Origin: Nocardioides sp.
GTDB lineage: Bacteria > Actinomycetota > Actinomycetes > Propionibacteriales > Nocardioidaceae
Length of the DNA: 64,000 nucleotides
Assembly (NCBI GenBank): GCA_020636915.1
Contig: JACJWV010000002.1
Location: 124,001-188,000, forward strand
Direction of reading: 5' to 3'
Of the stretch, positions 8,930 to 16,583 are shown one piece after another. The notes under the pieces were generated by a model. That model was not told the DNA's origin. It was given only the letters and a program-made list of their open reading frames with translations, and did no database searches. Both the position numbers and the translations under genes were made by a program. The first letter of the stretch is position 1; the number at the start of each line of letters is the position of its first letter.

Positions 8930-10569
8930 GGCCGCCCCCCATGCCCGGACGGTCGGCGACGGCGCAGGGCGATGACGAAGAATCCCGGCAGCAGGATCAG
9001 CGCCAGCAGCTCCAGGACGGCGAGCCAGCCGAAGGCGGACTTGTCCCCGGTGCGCTCGGCCACCAGCTCGGTCGGCGAGGCGTAGATCGCATCACCCGAG
9101 GTCGTCGTCCCGGGGTCGCCGCCGACGACGGCCCCGGTCGCTGGATCGATCGCCCCCGGTGCGCTCCCCGTCCCACCATCGGCAGTGCCTCCGGTTCCAC
9201 CAGTGCCGCCGGTCCCGCCGGTCGTGCCGGTGGTGCCGCTCCCGCCGGTGGTGCCGTCCCCCTCGCCACCCCCGTCGGTGCTGGTGCCGGTGGCGGTGCC
9301 ACACGGACCTTCACCGATCTTGTCGCAGGCGGCGGGTTGCGGAGCGATGTCCGCGAGCACGTTGTGGTTGAGGTTCTTGCCGTCGAAGGTCGGGTTGTTG
9401 CACGACCGGACGTCCCGGTCGGTCAGGTCGACCGCGGAGTCGGCCTTCTTCAGCTTGGCGATCTGGTCGAACCCGGCCTGCACCAGGTTGAGCGGGAGGG
9501 GTGAGTAGCCGTACGGACCGGCCTTGGTCTGGCCCGAGCACAGCGAGTAGTAGAGGAAGTCTGCGAGCGTCTGTCGCTTCGCGGTCGTCATCCGCGGGTC
9601 GTCCTTGCCCGTCGGGATGATCATGTAGGAGTACGACGAGATCGGGTACGCCCGCGGGTCCGGGTTGGTGTAGACGCCGTCCAGGATCTGCGTCAGGTAC
9701 ATCTGGCTGTTCTTGTCCTGGTTGATCTTCGCCTTCGTCAGCGCGACGGCGGTGTTGTACTGCGTCGGCTCGACGAAGTAGCCGGCCTTGTTCAGGACCT
9801 TGACCACGGGGTAGTCCGCGTTGACCGGGTAGGAGTACTCGACGTAGCCGATCGTCCCGTTGCCGGCGTAGCCCTTGATCGTGTTCATCACCTGGTCCGA
9901 GCCCGCCTGGCTGATCATCAGCCCCCCGTGCTTGGGGTAGTAGGACGTCAGCCCCGACTGGCCGAAGTAGGGTCGCCAGATGCTCGGGTACTCGTGGTCC
10001 ATCCACGTCGTGAACTGCGCCGTCGTGCCCGAGCCGTCGGAGCGGACGACGGGCTTGATCGGGAGGGAGGGGAACTTGCGACCGTTGTTGTCCTTGGTGA
10101 TCGCCGGGTCGTTCCAGTTCGTGATCTTGTCGGTGAAGATCTTCGCGATCGTCTCTCCCGACAACCGCAGGTTGCGGACCAGCTCGTTGCCGATCTTGAG
10201 CTGGTAGGTGAACGCCGTGCCTCCGGCGACGATCGGCAGGTAGGCGAAGTCGCGGCCGTTGCTGGTGTCGGCCTGGCCCTGCTCGTCGACGCCCTGGTAG
10301 GGGATCTCCGAGATCGCGAAGTCCGTGCTGCCCTGGGCGAAGTCCTTGCGTCCCTTGGTCGAACCGCCGCCCGTGTAGACGACCTTCATGCCGTTGGCGT
10401 CGACGTCGGCGATCCACTGCTGGACGATGAGCTCCGACCACGTCGAACCGGTGCCCTCGATCTGGGCGTACACGGTCGCGCTGGCCGCGCCCGGCAGCGC
10501 GGCGATGCAGCCGAGTGCCATGAGGAAGGTGACGACGGCCCGGAGGGTCCGGGAAGCGCGGGCGATCAC
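8926..10569 (-). CDS. pstS: Membrane-anchored phosphate-binding protein PstS
   Basis: The 547-aa protein has a GTG start overlapping the pstA stop (GTGA). It shows a signal peptide (about 1-31), a PBP domain (about 35-370) with the phosphate-binding elements EGTGSTW, YTGGGSTKG, IPYQG and RSDGSGTT, a Thr/Gly/Asp-rich linker (about 420-505) and a C-terminal membrane helix followed by RRRRPSGHGGRP. Typical PstS proteins are lipoproteins; here no lipobox is present and the receptor is tethered by a C-terminal transmembrane segment on a flexible stalk. It delivers phosphate to PstCA. It is translationally coupled to both neighbours, so it is surely part of the same operon. Confidence 0.92.
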   Translation of the reverse strand: MIARASRTLRAVVTFLMALGCIAALPGAASATVYAQIEGTGSTWSELIVQQWIADVDANGMKVVYTGGGSTKGRKDFAQGSTDFAISEIPYQGVDEQGQADTSNGRDFAYLPIVAGGTAFTYQLKIGNELVRNLRLSGETIAKIFTDKITNWNDPAITKDNNGRKFPSLPIKPVVRSDGSGTTAQFTTWMDHEYPSIWRPYFGQSGLTSYYPKHGGLMISQAGSDQVMNTIKGYAGNGTIGYVEYSYPVNADYPVVKVLNKAGYFVEPTQYNTAVALTKAKINQDKNSQMYLTQILDGVYTNPDPRAYPISSYSYMIIPTGKDDPRMTTAKRQTLADFLYYSLCSGQTKAGPYGYSPLPLNLVQAGFDQIAKLKKADSAVDLTDRDVRSCNNPTFDGKNLNHNVLADIAPQPAACDKIGEGPCGTATGTSTDGGGEGDGTTGGSGTTGTTGGTGGTGGTGGTADGGTGSAPGAIDPATGAVVGGDPGTTTSGDAIYASPTELVAERTGDKSAFGWLAVLELLALILLPGFFVIALRRRRPSGHGGRP

Positions 10570-11807
10570 GTGTACTCCTGTTGCTGGTACGGGTTCGACT
10601 GGGGGCCGACCGGCCCCATCTCGCTGAGCGGGTTCGCCTGCACGAAGTCGATGGCCGACCCACGGGCCGGACGACTCCCCCGACGGGTCTTCTTGGTCCG
10701 CTTCGGTCGGGCGATCAGACGCGCGGTGACGAAGAGGATCAGCACGACCGCGAGCAGGACGGACGCAGCCGCGAAGGCACGGGCGATCGCGTTCGGCTCC
10801 CCCGAGCGCACGGTCGAGTAGATGAAGAGCGGCAGTGAGTTCATGACGCCGTCGGTCGGGTTGGTGACGAAGAACTGGGCGTTGCCGGACGTCAGCAGCA
10901 CGGGGCTGGTCTCACCGATGCCGCGCGCGATGCCGAGGATCACCGCGGTCGCGAGGCCGGGCCGTGCGGTCGGGAGCACCACGTTCCAGACCGTCTTCCA
11001 CCGGCTGGCACCGAGGGCGAGGCTGGCCTCACGGAGACCACCCGGGACGACCCGCAGCACGACGTCGGCAGCTCGGGCGATGATCGGGAGCATCATCACC
11101 GCGATCGCCAGCGAGGCGGCGAGGCCCGAGCGCGGGTAGCCCAGGGCGACGATGAACACCGTGTAGATGAACAGTCCGGCGACGATCGAGGGCAGCGCGG
11201 TCATCGCCTCGACGACGGTCCGCACGACCTTGGCGAACCTGCCGCCCACCTCGCTCATGAAGATCGCGGTGCCGATCCCCAGGGGCAGGGTGATGATGAC
11301 GGCGATGGTGATCTCGATCAGAGAGCCGAGGACCGCGTGAGCGACACCCCCACGGTCGAAGGGGTCCTTGGGACCGACGCCGGCCATGTCGTCGACGAAG
11401 AAGTTCAGGTGCACCAGCGGCTTCCAGCCGCGGAGGACGACGAACACGACCGCGCTCACCAGGACCGCCCCGACGATCACGGCGCCCGCCGTCACGATGC
11501 TGGCGGCGATCCGGTCCCGGGCCTCGATCCAGCCGCCGGAGATCGTCGAGGTCACGCCGGTGACCAGCAGCATGCACGCGAACCAGGTCACCAGGAACCA
11601 CGCCCATCCCTGGAGCGGGAGCAGCTGCTGGGTGATGAGCCACGCGAGCCCGAGCGCCGAGACCCAGGTGCCGACGCGGAGGAACTGCTCGTCCGGTGTC
11701 GGCCGGCCGAGGGCGGGCCGGGGCTGCGGCGGGGGGGCGTCGTCGTCGTACGTCGGCAGGATGGTCTTGCCGGCGGTGGTGGCGCCGGTCTCTGATGTGA
11801 GCGTCAT
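10566..11807 (-). CDS. pstA: Phosphate ABC transporter permease PstA
   Basis: The 413-aa integral membrane protein has about six core membrane segments preceded by an Asp/Pro-rich cytoplasmic N-terminus (about 45 residues) and extra hydrophobic segments. The binding-protein-dependent permease EAA loop is seen as GLREASLALGASRWKTVWNVVLP, split here as GLREASLALGA and SRWKTVWNVVLP, which contacts PstB. LPSIVAGLFIYT and IARGIGETSPVLLTSG are typical of PstA. It starts with an ATG overlapping the pstC stop (TGATG). The C-terminal tail of about 50 basic residues is longer than usual for the family. Confidence 0.94.
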   Translation of the reverse strand: MTLTSETGATTAGKTILPTYDDDAPPPQPRPALGRPTPDEQFLRVGTWVSALGLAWLITQQLLPLQGWAWFLVTWFACMLLVTGVTSTISGGWIEARDRIAASIVTAGAVIVGAVLVSAVVFVVLRGWKPLVHLNFFVDDMAGVGPKDPFDRGGVAHAVLGSLIEITIAVIITLPLGIGTAIFMSEVGGRFAKVVRTVVEAMTALPSIVAGLFIYTVFIVALGYPRSGLAASLAIAVMMLPIIARAADVVLRVVPGGLREASLALGASRWKTVWNVVLPTARPGLATAVILGIARGIGETSPVLLTSGNAQFFVTNPTDGVMNSLPLFIYSTVRSGEPNAIARAFAAASVLLAVVLILFVTARLIARPKRTKKTRRGSRPARGSAIDFVQANPLSEMGPVGPQSNPYQQQEYT

Positions 11808-12817
11808 CAGATTTCCGTCCCGGCGCCCGAGCGGCTTCGGTTGACGATCATCGCGGCGACCGTGTTGACGAGCAGGGTGATGAGGAACAGGACGAAGCCG
11901 GCGGCGAGGAGGGCAGACAGCTGGCTCTTGCTCGCGTCACCGAAACGGCCGGCGATGAGGGACGAGACGGTGTTGCCGCCGATCTCGAGCACCCGGCCCT
12001 TGACCTCGAACGACGGCGACAGGATCAGCAGCACCGCGATGGTCTCGCCGAGCGCGCGGCCCATCCCGAGCATGGCGCCGCCGATGATGCCGCCGCGGCC
12101 GAAGGGCAGCACGACCGACCGGATCATGCCCCACCTGGTGGCGCCCAGCGCGAGCGCGGCCTCCTTCTCTCCGGGCGGTGTCTGCGAGAAGACCTGGCGC
12201 ATCACCGCGCACGACATCGGCAGCACCATCATCGCGACGGCGATGCCGGCGCAGAACATCGAGAAGCTGTAGCGGGAGATGTCGATCGCGGCGGCGTTCG
12301 GGTCCGCGTCGTGCACGTCGAAGAACGGGATCCAGCCGAAGTTGCGGTCCAGCCAGACCGAGAGGTCCGCGGCGTGCGGCATGATCAGGAAGTAGCCCCA
12401 GAGGCCCCAGATGATCGACGGCACCGCGGCCATCAGGTCGACCATCGACACCAGGATGCTCTTGATCCGGGCCGGCGCGTACTCGCTGATGTAGAGCGCG
12501 GTCGAGAGGGCGAGCGGGAACGCGATACTCATCGCCACCAGCGCCACGCAGACGGTGCCGGTGAGCACGGCGGCGATGCCGACGACGTCGGCCTCGGGCT
12601 GCCAGGACGCCTCGGTGAAGAAGCTCCAGCCGTAGCGGCGAAGGGTCGGGAGGGCCTGCCAGCCGAGGAAGACGCCCACCCCGCCGGTGATGACGAGCAC
12701 GGTCGCTCCGACCACCCGGATGGAGTGGACGAACACAGCGTCCACTCCTGTGGCCTTGCGGGAGATCGTGCGCGGACGGACGTCCGTGGACGCGTCCTGC
12801 AGGGGGAGGCTGGTCAC
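11807..12817 (-). CDS. pstC: Phosphate ABC transporter permease PstC
   Basis: The 336-aa membrane protein is the partner permease of PstA. It has a membrane segment near residues 35-55 and a cluster of five further segments. Family motifs include VPSIIWGLWGYF, the EAA loop (KEAALALGATRWGMIRSVVLP) and GRALGETIAVLLILS. It starts with GTG with AGGAAG 8 nt upstream. It is the first gene of the operon; no pstS lies upstream of it as in many actinobacteria, since both pstS genes follow it. The PHO-box-like repeats at 12880-12923 lie about 65-105 nt before the start, so the operon is probably controlled by PhoP (inference). Confidence 0.94.
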   Translation of the reverse strand: MTSLPLQDASTDVRPRTISRKATGVDAVFVHSIRVVGATVLVITGGVGVFLGWQALPTLRRYGWSFFTEASWQPEADVVGIAAVLTGTVCVALVAMSIAFPLALSTALYISEYAPARIKSILVSMVDLMAAVPSIIWGLWGYFLIMPHAADLSVWLDRNFGWIPFFDVHDADPNAAAIDISRYSFSMFCAGIAVAMMVLPMSCAVMRQVFSQTPPGEKEAALALGATRWGMIRSVVLPFGRGGIIGGAMLGMGRALGETIAVLLILSPSFEVKGRVLEIGGNTVSSLIAGRFGDASKSQLSALLAAGFVLFLITLLVNTVAAMIVNRSRSGAGTEI

Positions 12818-12879
12818 GCGCTGCTTCCTGGCGAGTTCTCGGTCCCGAGAGGACGGTGGAACGCCAGAAGTGTCAGGAG

Positions 12880-12923
12880 GTCACCGGAACGATTGGCCGT
12901 CCATCGGTGAACGCCGGGCGAAC
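12880..12923 (-). promoter_or_regulatory. PHO-box-like direct-repeat array upstream of pstC
   Basis: Reading the minus strand there are four adjacent 11-nt units: GTTCGCCCGGC, GTTCACCGATG, a degenerate GACGGCCAATC and GTTCCGGTGAC. Units 1, 2 and 4 begin with GTTC in exact 11-nt phase. This matches the 11-nt GTTCACC-type direct repeats bound by PhoP in Streptomyces (known). The remainder of the 310-nt gap 12818-13128 holds no gene that I can support. Confidence 0.7.
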
Positions 12924-13128
12924 AGCCGCGCCTGCTTTGGCCAACAAGCCGCCGCAGCGGGTTTGCGGTAGTCAGAACGGGTCATGCTGGGCCGCCCATC
13001 CGTGGTCCACCCGGAGCAGGAGGCGGTGCCCGACCGTCGTCCACCTGTTGTTCGCCGAGTCGGCGCGTCGTGCTCGCTCCAGGACGCCGAGCCGGCGCGT
13101 CTCGCACGCCCAGGGACCCCGCGTCGGC

Positions 13129-13524
13129 TCAGGAGGAGGCGAGCTCCGCCTCGGAGCGGAGGATGCAGAACTCGTTGCCCTCCGGGTCGGCGAGGGTGAC
13201 CCAGCCCGAGCCGGGACCCCGGATACCGCGGTGGTCGCCGACGAGGGTCGCGCCGTGGGCGAGGAGCCCCTCGACCTCCTCGTCGCGCGAGACCGAGCGG
13301 GGGCGCATGTCGAGGTGCACCCGGTTCTTGACGGTCTTGGCGTCCGGCACCTCGATGAAGAGCAGCTGGTGCCCGGTCTCGGGGTCCCGGATCATGCACT
13401 CCTCGTGGCCCGGCAGGTTCGGGTCGCCGTCGAGGTCGACGTAACCGAGGACGGGCTTCCACCACTCCGACAGCTCGTAGGCGTTGGCGCAGTCGATGGT
13501 CGTGTGCGAGACGAAGGAGGTCAT
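13129..13524 (-). CDS. VOC-superfamily (glyoxalase/bleomycin-resistance-like) protein
   Basis: The 131-aa protein has the paired beta-alpha-beta-beta-beta layout of the vicinal-oxygen-chelate family: an N-terminal half starting FVSHTTIDCANAYELSEWW and a C-terminal half ending LADPEGNEFCIL. HLDMRPRS and the final Glu are candidate metal or ligand positions. The pattern matches the actinobacterial VOC branch where HLD and DPEGNEFC are constant. Substrate unknown. It is monocistronic between the pst operon promoter and the HAD gene, on the same strand as both. Confidence 0.85.
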   Translation of the reverse strand: MTSFVSHTTIDCANAYELSEWWKPVLGYVDLDGDPNLPGHEECMIRDPETGHQLLFIEVPDAKTVKNRVHLDMRPRSVSRDEEVEGLLAHGATLVGDHRGIRGPGSGWVTLADPEGNEFCILRSEAELASS

Positions 13525-13598
13525 GCGGGCAGCCTCGCCGTCCCGACGACCGACCTCAACCGCTTATCGACGCAGGACCCTGCCCTCGGGAGACGCCG

Positions 13599-14222
13599 TC
13601 AGTCCCCGGGTCCGTCAACCCGCACACCGAGCTCGGCGAGCGAGGACCGCAGAGCGGTCATGCCCTGCGTGAGGTCCCAGTGCACGGCCGCCAGACCCGC
13701 CGCCCGCGCCCCCTCGACGTTGGCGAGGTTGTCGTCGACGAGCACGGCGTCCCCGGCCGGGGCACCGACCAGGCGCAGGGCCCGGGCGAAGTAGGCGGCC
13801 TCGGGCTTCACGGCACCCAGGTCACAGCTGTAGCAGCTGACGTCGAAGAGGTCGTCGTACCCGAGGGGTCCGCGCATGTACGCCGCGCGGTACCGCTCCT
13901 GGTTGGTGGCGAGGTGCACGCCGTACCCGGCGTCGCGCAGCCGGTGGACGAGACCGACGGTCTCGGGCGAGACCTCGATGGCGTTCCACACCGCCGCGTA
14001 GAACGTCTCGACGTCGAGGTCGAGACCGCGACGCTGGACGGCGCGGTCGAGCTCGACCAGGAAGTCACCCTCACCGCGCAGCGCGGGCAGCTCGTCGGCC
14101 CAGCTCTGCTCGAGGAACTCCGCGGAGCCGTCACCGAGGAACGGCTCGACGGCGGCCAGCCAGCCGCCGGGCAGGCTCTGCAGGACGCCGTCGGCGTCGA
14201 GGAGCACGTGCCGGATCGCCAC
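13599..14222 (-). CDS. HAD-superfamily hydrolase
   Basis: The 207-aa protein is a cytoplasmic HAD phosphatase of subfamily IA. Motif I is LLDADGVL (nucleophile Asp8, acid/base Asp10), motif II is LATN, motif III is the Lys in AVKPEAAYF and motif IV is VLVDDN. An alpha-helical cap lies at about residues 20-90. It starts with GTG directly after the cysQ stop codon TAA (adjacent, no gap), so it is co-translated with cysQ. Specific substrate cannot be read from sequence. Confidence 0.88.
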   Translation of the reverse strand: MAIRHVLLDADGVLQSLPGGWLAAVEPFLGDGSAEFLEQSWADELPALRGEGDFLVELDRAVQRRGLDLDVETFYAAVWNAIEVSPETVGLVHRLRDAGYGVHLATNQERYRAAYMRGPLGYDDLFDVSCYSCDLGAVKPEAAYFARALRLVGAPAGDAVLVDDNLANVEGARAAGLAAVHWDLTQGMTALRSSLAELGVRVDGPGD

Positions 14223-14999
14223 TTACGTGCCGTGCTCCGCGATGAACGCGAGGATCCGCTCGGCGAGCTCAGGACGGCAGACCACGACGTCGGGGAGGTA
14301 GACGTCCTCCTGGTTGTAGACCAGCGGGGACCCGTCGACCCGGGACGTGAACAGGCCGGCTGCCCGGGCGACGGCCACCGGCGCCGCGGAGTCCCACTCG
14401 TACTGCCCACCCGCGTGGACGTAGGCGTCGGTGACGTCGCGGGTCACCGAGATCATCTTCACCCCGGCCGAGCCCATCGGCACCAGCTCGGCGCCCAGCT
14501 CCTCGGCCAGGGCGTTCACGAACGCCGGAGGGCGGCTGCGCGACACCGCGATCCGCGGACGCGCGGAGGTGCTCGGCGGGACCACCGGCGGGTTGCCGGT
14601 GCTGAACGTCTCCCCCAGCGCCGGCTGGGCGACGGCGCCGGCGACCAGGTCGCCGTCCTGCCAGAGCGCAACGTGGACGGCCCAGTCGTCGCGCGGCACC
14701 TCGGAGAACTCCCGGGTGCCGTCGAGCGGGTCGACGATCCAGACCCGGCTGCTGGACAGACGGACCTTGTCGTCCTTGCCCTCCTCGGAGAGCACGGCGT
14801 CGTCGGGACGGAGCTCGGCGAGCAGCCGCATGAGCAGCTCGTGGGCCGCGCGGTCACCGGCGTCCTTGAGCTCCCGGCCCTCGAGACCCTCCCCCCGCAC
14901 CTCGAGCAGGCGCTCGCCCGCGACGGTGGCGAGCCAGGCGGCGAGCACGTGGTCGTCGGTGGCGGCCTCGGCGGGCGGGGTCCCGGGTTCGAACGTCAT
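14223..14999 (-). CDS. cysQ: 3'(2'),5'-bisphosphate nucleotidase CysQ-like (inositol monophosphatase fold)
   Basis: The 258-aa protein removes the 3'-phosphate of PAP/PAPS (family knowledge). Metal-binding motifs are SEEGKDD (about 71-77), DPLDGTREFSE (90-100) and WDSAAPVAVARAAG near the C-terminus. The ATG start at MTFEPG is chosen over a longer open frame because a TAGGTT hexamer ends 7 nt before it, suggesting a leaderless transcript, and because the core begins soon after. PAP is the by-product of sulfotransferases; two sulfotransferase genes occur elsewhere in this window, which fits a role in PAP recycling (inference). Confidence 0.88.
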   Translation of the reverse strand: MTFEPGTPPAEAATDDHVLAAWLATVAGERLLEVRGEGLEGRELKDAGDRAAHELLMRLLAELRPDDAVLSEEGKDDKVRLSSSRVWIVDPLDGTREFSEVPRDDWAVHVALWQDGDLVAGAVAQPALGETFSTGNPPVVPPSTSARPRIAVSRSRPPAFVNALAEELGAELVPMGSAGVKMISVTRDVTDAYVHAGGQYEWDSAAPVAVARAAGLFTSRVDGSPLVYNQEDVYLPDVVVCRPELAERILAFIAEHGT

Positions 15000-15019
15000 G
15001 GACGGCAACCTACTTCCGG

Positions 15020-15622
15020 TCAGGAGTTGAAGTTCTGCTGGGTGCGCTCGAGGCCCTCGGTCACGAGCGACTCGACGGCGTCCGCCGCCTTGTCGACCTG
15101 GAACGGGAGGATCTTGCGCTCGGCGGACGAGTAGTTGGAGAGCACGAAGTCGGCCACGTCCTGGCGACCGGGCGGGCGGCCGATGCCGACCCGCACCCGG
15201 GCGAAGTCGCCCGTGCCGAGCGAGGACCGCATCGAGCGCAGGCCGTTGTGGCCGTTGTCGCCGCCGCCGATCTTGACCCGCATCGTGTCGAAGGGGATGT
15301 CGAGCTCGTCGTGCACGGCGACGATCCGCTCGGGCGGCACCTTGTAGAACGTGGCGAGCTGCTTGACCGGACCGCCGGACTCGTTCATGTAGGACCGCGC
15401 CTTCATCAGCACGACCCGCGGCCCCGGAGTGCCGGGCGCGCCGAGCCGGCCCTCGACGACCTCGGCGCGGCCGGACTTGTGGGCCCGGAAGGGCGCACCC
15501 ATCCGCTGCGCGAGCTCGTCGACGACGAGGTGTCCCACGTTGTGGCGGTGGCCGGCGTAGGAAGGGCCGGGATTCCCCAGCCCGACCACCAGCCACACAG
15601 GGGTGGTGGTGGAGTCGGTCAC
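15020..15622 (-). CDS. pth: Peptidyl-tRNA hydrolase
   Basis: The 200-aa enzyme hydrolyses peptidyl-tRNA released from stalled ribosomes. It shows LVVGLGNPGPSYAGHRHNVG with the catalytic His, ARSYMNESGGPV, VHDELDIPFD with the catalytic Asp, and GGGDNGHNGLRS for tRNA binding. The GTG start (VTDSTTTPVW) has AGAAAGGG upstream and gives normal length; the much longer upstream frame is only open by chance. It follows rplY by 74 nt on the same strand, the usual actinobacterial order. Confidence 0.96.
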   Translation of the reverse strand: MTDSTTTPVWLVVGLGNPGPSYAGHRHNVGHLVVDELAQRMGAPFRAHKSGRAEVVEGRLGAPGTPGPRVVLMKARSYMNESGGPVKQLATFYKVPPERIVAVHDELDIPFDTMRVKIGGGDNGHNGLRSMRSSLGTGDFARVRVGIGRPPGRQDVADFVLSNYSSAERKILPFQVDKAADAVESLVTEGLERTQQNFNS

Positions 15623-15696
15623 GGAGTCCCGGCCCTTTCTGTGGAGCAGGCGGCCCAGCGTCGGGCCGAGTGTCGAGCCCAGTGTCGAGCGGAGGC

Positions 15697-16371
15697 TCAC
15701 TCCTCCGACGCGGTCTCGCCCTCGGTCTCGGCAGCCTCGGCGGCGGGCGCCTCGGCGGTCTCCTCGGACTCCTCGCGCTCGATGCCGGCCTCGGCCTCGG
15801 CCTCCTCGAGCTCGGCCTCCAGCGCGGCCTCGGACTGCTGCTGGGTGACGTTGACGACCAGGGTCTCGGGGTCGGTCAGCAGGGTGCTGCCCGAGGGGAG
15901 GGTCAGGTCGGAGGCGTGGATCTGGGTGCCGACCTCGGCGCCCTCGACGCTGACCTCGATCGACTCCGGGATGTGGGTCGCCTCGGCCTCGATCTGGACG
16001 GTCGCGCTCTCGGTGACGACCAGGGTCTCGCTCGCGGCGTCGCCGACGACGTGGACCGGGACGTCGACGGTGACCTTCTCGCCGCGCTTGACCGCGACGA
16101 AGTCGACGTGCTCGAGGTGGCGCTTGATCGGGTCGATCTGGACCTGCTTGGTCAGCGCCAGCTGGGTCTTGCCGTCGATCTCCAGCTCCAGCAGCGCGTT
16201 CGCACCGCCGTGCTTGAGCGCGAGCATCGTGTCGTGGCCCGGGAGGGTCACGTGGATCGGGTCGTTGCCGTGGCCGTAGACGACCGCGGGGACCTTGTGC
16301 TCGCGGCGGATCCGGCGGGCGGCACCCTTGCCGAACTCGGTGCGCTTCTCGGCCTTGATCTTCTCGGGCAT
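15697..16371 (-). CDS. rplY: 50S ribosomal protein L25/general stress protein Ctc
   Basis: The 224-aa protein binds 5S rRNA. The N-terminal L25 domain starts MPEKIKAEKRTEFGKGAARR, followed by the Ctc/TL5-type beta domain, and a highly acidic C-terminal tail (about 190-224, rich in Glu and Ala). The acidic tail is longer than in minimal L25. The ATG is preceded by AGGAGCAGGAC at good spacing. The region 16372-16583 separates it from the divergent aminopeptidase gene and should hold both promoters. Confidence 0.95.
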   Translation of the reverse strand: MPEKIKAEKRTEFGKGAARRIRREHKVPAVVYGHGNDPIHVTLPGHDTMLALKHGGANALLELEIDGKTQLALTKQVQIDPIKRHLEHVDFVAVKRGEKVTVDVPVHVVGDAASETLVVTESATVQIEAEATHIPESIEVSVEGAEVGTQIHASDLTLPSGSTLLTDPETLVVNVTQQQSEAALEAELEEAEAEAGIEREESEETAEAPAAEAAETEGETASEE

Positions 16372-16583
16372 GTGTCCTGCTCCTCGTACGTCGTGCGGCT
16401 GGCGGTGCTTCTCGGTCTCGGGGCCTCGACGCTCTGTGACGGCGGGGGCGCATCCGGACGGACAGCCAGCCCTGTCGATCACGGAACCACCCGGGGCGGC
16501 TCCCTCGCCGAGGCAACTGCGTCAGCCTACCGGGGCCGGCCGGAGGAGGCGAATCCGGAAGCCGCCCTGCGTAGGGTCGTGGG

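Noticed and set aside
9080..9300. Simple GGT/ACC-rich repeats suggesting a minisatellite
   Set aside because: They encode the Gly/Thr stalk of the membrane-anchored PstS and stay in frame; ordinary low-complexity linker.
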